From assembly GCF_913773735.1 (NCBI RefSeq), contig NZ_CAJYEB010000049.1, forward strand, positions 180,208 through 244,207: a stretch of DNA of 64,000 nucleotides, read 5' to 3'. This DNA comes from an uncultured Massilia sp. (lineage in GTDB: Bacteria; Pseudomonadota; Gammaproteobacteria; Burkholderiales; Burkholderiaceae_D). Within the stretch, counting starts at the first letter, position 1. Each line of letters starts with the position of its first letter. Position numbers and translations under genes: made by a program. This document shows, piece by piece, positions 50,183-61,053 of this stretch. Below the pieces are notes generated by a model. It saw only the letters and a program-made list of their open reading frames with translations. It searched no databases and was not told where the DNA came from.

Positions 50183-51589
50183 ATGAACCGACACGCACGC
50201 GGCGACGCCGCGGCGAAGACCATCGGCAGCTATCGCTGGACGATCTGCGCGCTGCTGTTCTTCGCCACCACCATCAACTACCTCGACCGGCAGGTACTGA
50301 GCCTGCTGGCCCCTTCCCTGTCGGCGCGCTTCGGCTGGACCAATACCGACTACGCCGACATCGCCGCCGCCTTCCAGTTCGTGTACGCGCTGTCGCTGCT
50401 GTTCGCCGGCCGCATCGTCGACCGGCTCGGCACCAAGCGCGCCTACGTGCTGGCGATCGTCGTGTGGTCGGCCGGCGCCGTGGCGCACGCCTTCGCGCTG
50501 GACCTGGGCGCGGCGCTGAACGGCGTGCTCGGCGCGTTCGGCCTGGCGGCGCTGCCGGCGTCGGTCGGCGGCTTCATGATCGCGCGCGCCGTGCTGGCCA
50601 TCGGCGAGGCCGGCAACTTCCCGGCCGCGATCAAGGCCACGGCCGAATACTTCCCGCGCACCGAACGCTCGCTGGCCGTCGGCATCTTCAATTCCGGCGC
50701 CAACATCGGCGCCATCCTGGCGCCGCTGACGGTGCCGCTGGTGGCCGCGCTGTGGGGCTGGCAGGCGGCCTTCGTCTGGATCGGCGCCATCGGCTTCCTG
50801 TGGATCGGCTTCTGGGCCGTGCTGTTCGACGAGCCGGCGCGCCAGCGCCGCCTGTCGCGCACCGAACTGGCCTACATCCAGGACGGCGCGGCGGACCCGG
50901 TCGGCGCCTGCCCGGCGCCGGCGCGCAAGGCCGGCTGGGGCGACCTGCTGCGCTGCCGCCAGACCTGGGCCTTCGTGACCGGCAAGTTCCTCACCGACGG
51001 CGTGTGGTGGTTCTTCCTGTTCTGGCTCCCCAAGTACCTGGCCGACACCTACGGCATGCAGCCGACCGCGATGGCGCTGCCGCTGACGGTCCTGTACAGC
51101 ATGACGATGGTGGGCAGCATCGGCGGCGGCTGGCTGCCGGCCTGGTTCATGGCCCGCGGCGACGGCGTCTACGACGGCCGCCTGAAGGCCATGCTGCTGA
51201 TCGCGCTGTTCCCGCTGGCCGTGCTGCTCGCGCAACCGCTGGGCCACCTGGGCTACTGGGTGCCGGTGCTGCTGATCGGCGTGGGCGCCTCGGCCCACCA
51301 GGCCTGGTCGGCGAACCTGCTGACCATGCCGGCCGACATGTTCCCGAAGCACTGCGTGGCCTCCGTGGTCGGCATCGGCGGGCTGGCCGGCGGCATCGGC
51401 GGCGTGGTCCTGACCAAGCTCGGCGGCGCCCTGTTCGACCACTACGGGGCCGCCGGCAGCATCCAGACCGGCTACATGATCATGTTCGCACTGTGCGCCG
51501 GCGCCTACCTGGCGGCCTGGTGCCTGATCAAGCTGCTGGTGCCGGTGCACGTGATGGCCCGGCTGCCCGGGGAGCTGGCCAATGCATGA
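50183..51589 (+). CDS. MFS hexuronate transporter (ExuT/GudP-like)
   Basis: A 468-residue major facilitator with about twelve membrane segments. The N-terminal TTINYLDRQVLSLLAPSL is typical of the anion:cation symporter family (ExuT, GarP, GudP). It imports glucuronate, galacturonate or an aldarate together with H+, judged by the surrounding genes. It overlaps the lactonase gene by 8 bp, so both are translated from one message. The gap to kdgD is 77 bp. Confidence 0.9.
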   Translation: MNRHARGDAAAKTIGSYRWTICALLFFATTINYLDRQVLSLLAPSLSARFGWTNTDYADIAAAFQFVYALSLLFAGRIVDRLGTKRAYVLAIVVWSAGAVAHAFALDLGAALNGVLGAFGLAALPASVGGFMIARAVLAIGEAGNFPAAIKATAEYFPRTERSLAVGIFNSGANIGAILAPLTVPLVAALWGWQAAFVWIGAIGFLWIGFWAVLFDEPARQRRLSRTELAYIQDGAADPVGACPAPARKAGWGDLLRCRQTWAFVTGKFLTDGVWWFFLFWLPKYLADTYGMQPTAMALPLTVLYSMTMVGSIGGGWLPAWFMARGDGVYDGRLKAMLLIALFPLAVLLAQPLGHLGYWVPVLLIGVGASAHQAWSANLLTMPADMFPKHCVASVVGIGGLAGGIGGVVLTKLGGALFDHYGAAGSIQTGYMIMFALCAGAYLAAWCLIKLLVPVHVMARLPGELANA

Positions 51590-52493
51590 CGTGTCCACGC
51601 AGCGCGTCGCCTTCGCACGCGTGCCCGGCGTCGCCTGCGCCGTCGGCGAAAGCCCGCTGTGGCACGCCGCCGAGCAGGCCTGGTACTGGGTCGACATCCC
51701 GGCCCGCCGCATCTGGCGCCTGTCCTGGCATGGCGGCGCGGCGCGCCACTGGACCGCGGCCGAGATGGTCGCCTGCATCGCCGTCCATGCGGACGGCGGC
51801 CTGGTGGCCGGCATGGAGACGGGCATCTTCCACCTGCGGCTGCGCGACGACGGCGGCATCGACGCGCGCCGCCTCGCCGCCCCGCCCGAACTCGGCCCCG
51901 GCATGCGCTTCAACGACGGCCGCTGCGACCGCCAGGGGCGTTTCTGGGCCGGCACGATGTGGATGGACATGGCCGCCGCGCGGCCCGTCGGCTGCCTGTA
52001 CCGATACGATGGCGGCCATGGCGGCGGCCTGTCGGCGCCGCTGGCGTCGGGCCTGGTGACGCAGAACGGCCTGGCCTGGTCGCCCGACGGCGCGACGATG
52101 TACCTGTCCGACTCGCATCCGGCGCGGCGCCGCGTATGGGCGTTCGACTACGACGCCGACGCCGGCCTGCCCTCGCACAGGCGCCTGTTCGTCGACCTGG
52201 CCACGCACGCCGGCCGGCCGGACGGCGCCGCCATCGACGCCGACGGCTGCTACTGGAGCGCCGGGAACGACGGCGCCAGCCTGCTGCGCTTCACGCCGGC
52301 GGGCCGGCTCGACCGCGCGCTCGCGCTGCCGTTCGCCAAGCCGTCGATGGCCAGCTTCGGCGGGCCGGACCTGGACACGCTGCTGGTGACGTCGATCGCG
52401 CCGCCGGGCGCGTCGCGCGACGACATGGCCGGCGCCGTGCTGCTGCTGCGCCCCGGCGTGCGCGGCGTGCCGGAGACGCCGTTCGGCGCATGA
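51582..52493 (+). CDS. SMP-30/gluconolactonase-family lactonase
   Basis: A 303-residue six-bladed beta-propeller calcium/metal enzyme of the SMP-30 family, with VGESPLWHAAEQ, MRFNDGRCDRQGRFWAGTM and VTQNGLAWSPDGATMYLSDS carrying the metal ligands. It should open the aldarolactone released by uronate dehydrogenase to the free aldarate. It overlaps the transporter gene by 8 bp. An aldarate dehydratase gene (garD, gudD or similar), which would come next in the pathway, is absent from the window. A strong terminator follows at 52634. Confidence 0.9.
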   Translation: MHDVSTQRVAFARVPGVACAVGESPLWHAAEQAWYWVDIPARRIWRLSWHGGAARHWTAAEMVACIAVHADGGLVAGMETGIFHLRLRDDGGIDARRLAAPPELGPGMRFNDGRCDRQGRFWAGTMWMDMAAARPVGCLYRYDGGHGGGLSAPLASGLVTQNGLAWSPDGATMYLSDSHPARRRVWAFDYDADAGLPSHRRLFVDLATHAGRPDGAAIDADGCYWSAGNDGASLLRFTPAGRLDRALALPFAKPSMASFGGPDLDTLLVTSIAPPGASRDDMAGAVLLLRPGVRGVPETPFGA

Positions 52494-52799
52494 ACGTCCG
52501 GCGGGACGCACGTCCGTCGGCAGATGCGCCGCCCGATCCGGCGGCCGGCGGCCGGCGAGGCGCCACGGCGACAGGATCCCCGCGCGCCGCGCGACGGATG
52601 GCGGTCCGGGCACGCATCCCGGTCTCCTTTGCAGCCGCCGGCGCCACCCCGGGCGCTGGCGGCTGGTTTTTTTCGACGTGCCGCCATTGTCGGTTAGTTG
52701 CAAGATTGGTGGTCTCATCGGTGCCAGATGCGGCGCTGCCGACGCAAGGCGCGCGGATGCGGTATCGTTGCCGTCCATTCCCAGCACACGCCACCACCC
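52494..52799. other. 306-bp gap
   Basis: The gap after the lactonase holds the intrinsic terminator at 52634-52673 and an A/T-richer stretch around 52680-52740 that may be the promoter of the flavin-reductase-like gene. No gene is evident. Confidence 0.4.
52634..52673 (+). terminator. intrinsic terminator of the hexuronate operon
   Basis: GCCGCCGGCGCC (52634-52645) pairs with GGCGCTGGCGGC (52652-52663) with one G-U wobble, and a run of seven T (52667-52673) follows three bases later. It ends the kdgD-transporter-lactonase message about 140 bp after the last stop. Confidence 0.85.
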
Positions 52800-53429
52800 A
52801 TGACGGCATCCACGCATTTCTACGAACCGCGCAACGGCCACGGCCTGCCGCACGACCCGTTCAACGCCATCGTCGGCCCGCGCCCGATCGGCTGGATCGC
52901 CTCGCTGTCCGGCGACGGCATCCCGAACCTCGCGCCCTACAGCTTCTTCAACGCCTTCAACTACGTCCCGCCGATCGTCGGCTTCGCCAGCATCGGCTAC
53001 AAGGACAGCATCCGCAACATCGAGGAAACCGGCGAATTCACCTGGAACCTGGTGACGCGGCCGCTGGCCGAACGCATGAACGCGACCTGCGCGCAGGTCG
53101 GGCCCGAGGTCGACGAATTCGCGCTGGCCGGGCTCGACAGCGCGCCGTCCCGCATCGTCGCCGCGCCGCGCGTGGCCGCGACCCCGGTGGCGTTCGAATG
53201 CCGCCGCACGCAGGTCATCCAGCTGCAGCGCGCCGACGGGGCGACCGTGCCGACCTGGCTGGTGCTGGGCGAGGTGGTCGGCGTGCACATCGCGCGCGCG
53301 CTGCTCAAGGACGGCGTGTACGACACCGCCCATGCCGGCCACGTGCTGCGCGGCGGCGGTCCCGCCGACTACTTCGCGGTCGGCCCGGAACAGCTGTTCC
53401 ACATGTTCCGCCCCGGCGCGCGGCCCTGA
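52800..53429 (+). CDS. flavin reductase family protein (DIM6/NTAB)
   Basis: A 209-residue FMN-binding split-barrel protein. PHDPFNAIVGPRPIGWIASL, NLAPYSFFNAFNYVPPIVGF and TGEFTWNLVTRPL are typical of the DIM6/NTAB family, whose members reduce free flavin or act on aromatic substrates. No oxygenase partner is adjacent. Start at 52800 (MTASTHFY). It is followed by the malic enzyme gene on the same strand after 192 bp. Confidence 0.88.
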   Translation: MTASTHFYEPRNGHGLPHDPFNAIVGPRPIGWIASLSGDGIPNLAPYSFFNAFNYVPPIVGFASIGYKDSIRNIEETGEFTWNLVTRPLAERMNATCAQVGPEVDEFALAGLDSAPSRIVAAPRVAATPVAFECRRTQVIQLQRADGATVPTWLVLGEVVGVHIARALLKDGVYDTAHAGHVLRGGGPADYFAVGPEQLFHMFRPGARP

Positions 53430-53621
53430 CGGGCGAGGCCGAATAGCACGGTCGTTCATTCGCACAAGGCGCCGCGATCACGTATGATGGCTGCCCCGAG
53501 CCGGGACGACGCCACGCCGCCGCCGCGCGGGCGAGGCTGTGCGAACAACAGAACAGGCGGCCCCGCTCCCGGCCCCACAGGACAATCAACCACCCGCCGC
53601 TCGATCGGCACAGGAGCAACA

Positions 53622-55841
<2,220 letters not shown>

Positions 55842-55878
55842 AGGCTCGCTTGCCGGCACGCTCCCGTCGGCAGCCTGT

Positions 55879-55909
55879 CCGTCGCCCCGGCCTCGCGCCG
55901 GGGCGACGG
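55879..55909. terminator. bidirectional hairpin between maeB and autoinducer synthase
   Basis: CCGTCGCCCCGGC (55879-55891) and GCCGGGGCGACGG (55897-55909) are a perfect 13-bp stem with a 5-nt loop. No T-run on either side, but it sits between convergent stops at 55841 and 55941. Confidence 0.5.
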
Positions 55910-55940
55910 GCCACCATCGCGGCGCCGTTGGCGCCCGCCG

Positions 55941-57167
55941 TCACGCCACCCGCCTTCCCCGCACCGACGACGACCAGTTTTCCAGGTCCACCTCCTCGCG
56001 CATGTCGGCGCACGCCGCCACCAGCTGGTCGATCTCGCGCTGCCCCAGGCCGGCATTGAGCGTCAGGCGCACCAGCGCGCGGTTCTTCGCCGTGGCCGGC
56101 GCGCAGAATACCGCCCCGTAGATGCCGCGCGCCTCCAGCGCCTTGCGCAGCGCCAGCGTCTGCGGCTCCGGCCCGGCTTCCAGCGCCACGATCTGCTCGG
56201 TCCCGTCGCCGATGCAATAGCCCAGCTGCGCCAGGCGCGCGCGCACTTGCGCGGTCGTGGCGCGCAGCGCCGCGCGGCGCGCGTCGGCGCCGCGCACCAG
56301 GTCGATGGCGGCGTCGAACCAGGCCAGTTCGTGGTCCAGCAGGCAGGAACTGAAGATCGCCGGGCGCGACGCCGACAGGAAGTAGCCCTTGAAGCGGCTG
56401 GAACAGGTCAGCAGGCCGGCGCGGCCCGCGAACGCCTTCGCCAGCGAGGCGGTGCGAAAGTGCACGCGCTCTTCCAGTCCCAGCCCGACCACCAGCCCCG
56501 CGCCTTCCGGTCCATGCGTGCCGAGCGAATGCGACTCGTCCACGACCAGGATCGAGCCGGAGCGCTCGGCGATCCCGACCACCTCGCATAGCGGCGCGAC
56601 GCTGCCGTTGGTGCTGTACAGCGCGTCGATCACGATCACGCCGGGACCGTGCCTGGCGACCTGGCGCGCCAGGTGGTCGGCCTGGTTGTGCAGGAAGGGC
56701 ACGCCCCGCGCCTGGGCCGACTGCACGCCTTCCCACAGCGAGGCGTGCGCCAGCATGTCGAGGTAGACCGGGATGCCCGGTTGCGCGAGGCTCTGCAGCA
56801 GGCCGACGTTGGCCGCCCAGCCCGATTGCGCCAGCACCGCGTCCTCGCTGCGCAGGTAGCCGGCGAATTTTTCCTCCAGCCGGTGCTGGGCGCTGCCGGC
56901 CTGCAGGAACACCGAGGACATCAGCGCCTGGCCCGCCGCGCGCTCCAGGCTGCGCACCTGGGCGCGCACCAGCGCCGGCTCGGCCGAGATGCACAGGTAG
57001 TCGTTCCCGGCCAACATCAGCGCGCCGGGACCGGGCGGCGACCAGACATGCATGTGCTCGCCGCCCAGCAGGCGTTCGACGCGGTCGATGTAGTGCTCGT
57101 CCATGCGGCGCGTGACGAACGGCGGCAGGTCGTGGCTGGCGGGCAGGCGGATGGGGTCGATGCGCAT
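55941..57167 (-). CDS. jqsA: CqsA/LqsA-type alpha-hydroxyketone autoinducer synthase (JqsA)
   Basis: A 408-residue PLP-dependent acyl-CoA:amino acid condensing enzyme, family of CqsA, LqsA and JqsA. The PLP lysine is Lys244 in ASLAKAFAGRAG and the PLP-stacking region VVDESHSLGTHGPEG (Asp210) is intact. It makes an alpha-hydroxyketone or aminoketone quorum signal that diffuses out of the cell. Start at 57167 (MRIDPIRL) after AAGGAGAAA. It is divergent from its histidine kinase and response regulator genes across a 116-bp A/T-rich region, so the whole circuit is encoded here. Confidence 0.93.
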   Translation of the reverse strand: MRIDPIRLPASHDLPPFVTRRMDEHYIDRVERLLGGEHMHVWSPPGPGALMLAGNDYLCISAEPALVRAQVRSLERAAGQALMSSVFLQAGSAQHRLEEKFAGYLRSEDAVLAQSGWAANVGLLQSLAQPGIPVYLDMLAHASLWEGVQSAQARGVPFLHNQADHLARQVARHGPGVIVIDALYSTNGSVAPLCEVVGIAERSGSILVVDESHSLGTHGPEGAGLVVGLGLEERVHFRTASLAKAFAGRAGLLTCSSRFKGYFLSASRPAIFSSCLLDHELAWFDAAIDLVRGADARRAALRATTAQVRARLAQLGYCIGDGTEQIVALEAGPEPQTLALRKALEARGIYGAVFCAPATAKNRALVRLTLNAGLGQREIDQLVAACADMREEVDLENWSSSVRGRRVA

Positions 57168-57283
57168 GGCGTTTCTCCTTAAAAAATGTTCATTTTGCAA
57201 TTAATGTTTCAAGAGAAATAAGTTGTCATCGCACAATTGAGCTAGATCAAAGCCCGCGCCGGTGCCTGCGCCAACATCACGAC
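57168..57283. promoter_or_regulatory. divergent promoter region of the jqs locus
   Basis: A 116-bp, distinctly A/T-rich gap between jqsA and jqsS (for example TTAAAAAATGTTCATTTTGC and TCAAGAGAAATAAG) should contain both promoters. The palindrome CAATTG occurs near the middle. I could not assign unique -35/-10 pairs. Confidence 0.4.
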
Positions 57284-58669
57284 ATGTTGCCCCAGGTTAA
57301 TTCTGTGAAATCATTTGTGACGATGAAACTCTTGCATGGCGTCATCCGCGCAGCAGGCCGGGCGGCCCCGCGCGCCGGCGCGCCCGACGGCCGCGTGGCC
57401 CGCGCCCTGCGCCAGTGGCTGGTGCGCCGGCAGGGCGAACATGCCCGCGTCGCCACCCGGCTGCGCTTCCTGGCGTGGATCGGCTGCCTCGGCATGCCGG
57501 CCTATTACGTGGTCTGGACCGCGTGGTTCCCGCAGCACTACGAAAGCCCGGGCCTGCGCGCGCTCGGCGTGGCGCTGTGCCTGCCCGCGCTGTTCGCGCA
57601 CCGCTTTCCCGATGGCCTGCCGGCGCGCGCCTACGAGTTCGTAGGCGTGTGCTACGTGCTGCCGTTCTTCTTCACCTATATGTTCCTGATGAACCACGGC
57701 TCGGCCGTGTGGGCGCAGTCCCTGCTGGCGGCGCTGATCGTGCTGTTCCACTTCGACTGGTGGTGGGCGCTGGCCGCCTTCGCCTGCGGGACCGGCGCCG
57801 CGGCCGCCCTGTTCGCCGTGGCCGGCGACGGCACGCCGCTGGTGCGCACCCACATGCTGGAACAGCTGCCGATCTACGCCTTCACGATCCTCGTCGTCTC
57901 CGTCACGAAGCTCGGCCGCAGCGTGCTGGCGCGCGAGAAGCTCGCCGGCATGGCGCAGGCGCTGGCGATGGTGTCGCACGAACTGCGCACGCCGCTGATG
58001 GGCGTGTCGGCCAACGTGCGCGGCATCGAGCGCGCGCTGGCCGCGCGCCGCCGCGCCGGCGGCGAACCCGAGCCGGCCGTGGACGCCGCCCTGGCCCGCA
58101 TCGGCTACGACGTGCGCCACATGAATCGCTTGGTCGACCTGTTCCTGCAGTCGGCCACGGTGCTGGAACGGCAGCTGGCGCCGACCGAGTGCCTGTCGAT
58201 GGCGCAGGCGGTGGAGGCGGCGCTGGATCGCTATCCGTTCGCCGACGGCGCCCAGCGCGGCCTGGTGGAAGTGGTGGTGCGGCGCGACTTCGCGTTCGCC
58301 GGGCGGGCCGACCTGTGCGCGGTGCTGCTACTGAACCTGCTGCGCAACGCGTTCAAGGCGCTGCAGCGCGCCGGCAAGGGCAAGGTCCGGATCATCGTCG
58401 ACGGCGCCGCCGCGCGCCCGCGCCTGCTGGTGATGGACAGCGGCTGCGGCATCCCGGCGCGCCAGCTGCCGCTGATCTTCGAACGCTTCCACTCCTGGCC
58501 GCCCGGCGCCGGTTCCGGCATCGGCCTGGCCCTGTGCGACGACATCGTGCGCGCCTGGCACGGCACCATCCGCTGCCGCTCGCGCGAGCGCGCCTGGACC
58601 GTGTTCGCGCTCGCCTTCCCGCGCGCGCCGGGCCTGGCCTCGTCCTCGCCCTCGCCCTCGCCGCACTGA
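57284..58669 (+). CDS. jqsS: membrane histidine kinase for the autoinducer (JqsS/LqsS-like)
   Basis: A 461-residue sensor kinase with about six N-terminal membrane segments (about 60-210) and no periplasmic domain, the CqsS/LqsS type that senses the alpha-hydroxyketone. The H-box is at His232 (MVSHELRTPLMG), and the ATPase N-box LLLNLLRNAFKAL and G-boxes (MDSGCGIPARQLPL and GAGSGIGLALCDD) are intact. The start may be 57284 or 57323 (MKLLHG). It is divergent from jqsA and followed after 7 bp by jqsR. Confidence 0.92.
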   Translation: MLPQVNSVKSFVTMKLLHGVIRAAGRAAPRAGAPDGRVARALRQWLVRRQGEHARVATRLRFLAWIGCLGMPAYYVVWTAWFPQHYESPGLRALGVALCLPALFAHRFPDGLPARAYEFVGVCYVLPFFFTYMFLMNHGSAVWAQSLLAALIVLFHFDWWWALAAFACGTGAAAALFAVAGDGTPLVRTHMLEQLPIYAFTILVVSVTKLGRSVLAREKLAGMAQALAMVSHELRTPLMGVSANVRGIERALAARRRAGGEPEPAVDAALARIGYDVRHMNRLVDLFLQSATVLERQLAPTECLSMAQAVEAALDRYPFADGAQRGLVEVVVRRDFAFAGRADLCAVLLLNLLRNAFKALQRAGKGKVRIIVDGAAARPRLLVMDSGCGIPARQLPLIFERFHSWPPGAGSGIGLALCDDIVRAWHGTIRCRSRERAWTVFALAFPRAPGLASSSPSPSPH

Positions 58670-58676
58670 GGCCGCC

Positions 58677-59687
58677 ATGACGCTGCGCCCGCCGTTGCCC
58701 CCGCAACTTCCCGTCTACCGGCATCCGAGCACCGTCGTCATCGTCGACGACAGCCCCTCGTTCCTCGCCAGCCTGCGCTTCCAGCTCGACGAGCGCATGC
58801 CCGGCAAGACATTCGCCGACGCCTGCGGCGCGATCGCCTGGCTGCGCGCCCGCGCCCGCGGCGCCGAGCCGGGGCGCTTCCTGTCGCCCACCATCGACAC
58901 CTTCTCGGCGCAGCCGCTCAACGTCGCCCTGCATGTCGAGCGGATCTGCGCGATCGCCGCCCGCCCGCAGCGCTTCGCGGAACCCTCGGTGCTGGTGGCG
59001 GACTACGCGATGCCGGGCATGAACGGCGTCCAGTTGTGCCAGGCCGTGCGCGACCTGCCCTGCAAGACGATCCTGCTGACCGGCACGGCCGACGAGCGCA
59101 TCGCCATCGACGCCTTCAACCGCGGCCTGATCGACCGCTACATCCGCAAGAGCGACCACGACGCGCTCGAACGCCTCGACGCCGACCTCGCGACCCTGCA
59201 GCACGCCTGGTTCCTGGAACAGGCCGCGCCCCTGCGCAGCCTGCTGCCGCTGCACGGCTACGGTTTCATCGACGATCCCGCCATCGCGGCGCTGGCGGCG
59301 CGCGAGGCGGCGGACAGGCACTGCGTCGAGCACTACCTGTTCCACGACCCCGCCGGCCTGCTGATGGCCGACCGCGACGGCCGCCGCTGGCTGCTGGTGA
59401 TCGAGACCGAGCAGACCATGCGGGCGCACCTGGAGATGGCGCGCGACGACGGCGCGCCGTCCGCGCTGCTGGCGGCGCTGGAGGCGCGCGTGGTGATCCC
59501 CAATTTCACCGACGGCGACGGCATGTATTCGGCGCGCTTCGGCAAGGACTGGTACCGTCACACGGCGCCGGCCCGGGTGTGCGAAGGCCACCAGCGCTAC
59601 TACTGGGCCGTGTTCGACCTGCGCCCGGATTTCCCGCCGGGGCGGGTGACGCCCTTCGCCGGCTTCCTGGCCGGCGACGGCGCCTGA
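58677..59687 (+). CDS. jqsR: response regulator of the autoinducer circuit (JqsR/LqsR-like)
   Basis: A 336-residue regulator. Acidic pocket Asp24/Asp25 (VVIVDDSPSFL), phosphoacceptor Asp109 in VLVADYAMPGMNG and the switch Lys in YIRKSD are conserved; the receiver is unusual in having a long insert between the acidic pocket and the acceptor. The C-terminal part is the LqsR-type domain without a DNA-binding fold, so its output is probably protein-mediated. It follows jqsS by 7 bp. Confidence 0.9.
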   Translation: MTLRPPLPPQLPVYRHPSTVVIVDDSPSFLASLRFQLDERMPGKTFADACGAIAWLRARARGAEPGRFLSPTIDTFSAQPLNVALHVERICAIAARPQRFAEPSVLVADYAMPGMNGVQLCQAVRDLPCKTILLTGTADERIAIDAFNRGLIDRYIRKSDHDALERLDADLATLQHAWFLEQAAPLRSLLPLHGYGFIDDPAIAALAAREAADRHCVEHYLFHDPAGLLMADRDGRRWLLVIETEQTMRAHLEMARDDGAPSALLAALEARVVIPNFTDGDGMYSARFGKDWYRHTAPARVCEGHQRYYWAVFDLRPDFPPGRVTPFAGFLAGDGA

Positions 59688-59753
59688 AGACGCCGCCCGG
59701 CGCCGGCGGGGTTTGCTATGCTGTGGCCTGTCGACCTTACCGGGATTGCCTCC

Positions 59754-60845
59754 ATGCCAGGCCCGTCTCCGCGCCGCTTCCTTCCCGTGCTGGCCCTCGC
59801 GGCCTGCGCCACGCTGCCCGCGCCCACGGGCGCCGCCGACCTGCCGGTCCACGTGCTGGACAACGGCACCGTGCGCGCCACCGTCACCGCCGCCATCGGC
59901 GGCCGCCTGCTGTCGTTCGCGCTGCGCGGGCAACCGAACTTCCTGCTGCTCGACGCCGCCGCCGGCGATCCCGCCGCCCCCGTCGATGCGGCCGGCGACA
60001 ACGTGCCGTATTTCGGCCACGAGGTCTGGGTCGGGCCGCAAAGCGAATGGTGGGTGCACCAGGACGCGAACCCGCAGCGCGCGGCGGCGCGCGCCGCATG
60101 GCCGCCGGATCCCTGGCTCAACCTGTCCCGCTACGAGGTCGAGGCGAGCGGCCCTGCGGCCGTGACGCTGCGCGGCCCGGCCAGCCCGGTGAGCGGCGTC
60201 GCGCTGCGCAAGCGCTACGCGCTGGTGGTGGGCCGGCCGGATACGCTGCGCCTCGACGCGCGCGCGACCAACCGGCGCGCCACCGGCGTCGCCTGGGACC
60301 TCTGGTTCAATACGCGCGTGCCCGCCGACACGCACGTCTACGTGCCCGTGGCGCACGCCGGCGACGTGCGCGCCGTGCCCGCGCAGGCCGACCGGCCGGC
60401 GCCGCGCTACCGGGTCGACGCCGGCATCCTCGCGCTGGACGTGCCGGCACATGGTGCCGCAAGCGCTGCAACGAGCGATGCAGCAGGCGGCGCCCCCAAG
60501 GGCAAGATGTTCCTGCAGCCCGCCGCCGGCTGGATCGCGGCCTTCCGCGGCGACCAGGCGCTGCTCATCCGGTTCGACCACCAGCCGCGCGCGGCGATCC
60601 ACCCGGAGCAGGGCCAGGTCGAGCTGTACCAGGACGGCGGCGACATCGGCGCCGACGCCGGCGTGCTCGAACTGGAGGTGCACGCGCCCTACCGCAAGCT
60701 GGCGCCCGGCGCGGCGATGGACGCCCACGAGCTGTGGACGATCCTGCCTTACCGCGGCGCCGCCACGCCCGCCGCGCACCTGGCCTTCCTGCGCGCCCAT
60801 GCCGGGCAGGCGGGGCTGCGGATGCCCGCCATGCACGATAAATGA
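59754..60845 (+). CDS. DUF4380 exported protein
   Basis: A 363-residue protein with a signal peptide (FLPVLALAACATLPAPTGA) that places it in the periplasm, possibly as a lipoprotein (Cys in AACATL). The mature beta-sandwich pattern of DUF4380 (YFGHEVWVGPQSEWWVHQDA and LNLSRYEVEASGPAAVTL) resembles galactose mutarotase-like supersandwich domains. The start at 59754 (MPGPSP) is chosen over 59718 to keep the signal. It sits just after the jqs locus; a functional link is not evident. Confidence 0.85.
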   Translation: MPGPSPRRFLPVLALAACATLPAPTGAADLPVHVLDNGTVRATVTAAIGGRLLSFALRGQPNFLLLDAAAGDPAAPVDAAGDNVPYFGHEVWVGPQSEWWVHQDANPQRAAARAAWPPDPWLNLSRYEVEASGPAAVTLRGPASPVSGVALRKRYALVVGRPDTLRLDARATNRRATGVAWDLWFNTRVPADTHVYVPVAHAGDVRAVPAQADRPAPRYRVDAGILALDVPAHGAASAATSDAAGGAPKGKMFLQPAAGWIAAFRGDQALLIRFDHQPRAAIHPEQGQVELYQDGGDIGADAGVLELEVHAPYRKLAPGAAMDAHELWTILPYRGAATPAAHLAFLRAHAGQAGLRMPAMHDK

Positions 60846-60916
60846 CGAAGCTGACGATCACCGCTGCCAGTGGGATGGTGGATTTGCCACGATTTGCTAA
60901 AAATTGATGTTTGGCA

Positions 60917-60947
60917 TTGATTTTTACGGATGACTTCCTGCTAGAAT
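60917..60947 (+). promoter_or_regulatory. predicted promoter of the PEP-CTERM gene
   Basis: TTGATT (60917-60922) and TAGAAT (60942-60947) with a 19-bp spacer lie in an A/T-rich 208-bp gap, about 110 bp before the PEP-CTERM start. Confidence 0.4.
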
Positions 60948-61053
60948 AGTGTCAGTGCAATGGTTTTTGATAAACGCCAACAACCTGCACTCAAAATCGT
61001 CAGTTAGACGAAGCGTCCACGCGACGCGCCGTCGCCACCCATGGAGCTTGCGC

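Noticed and set aside
60850..61050. A sigma-54 promoter before the PEP-CTERM gene
   Set aside because: TGGCAT was seen, but no GC at the -12 element with proper spacing. A sigma-70-like pair fits better.
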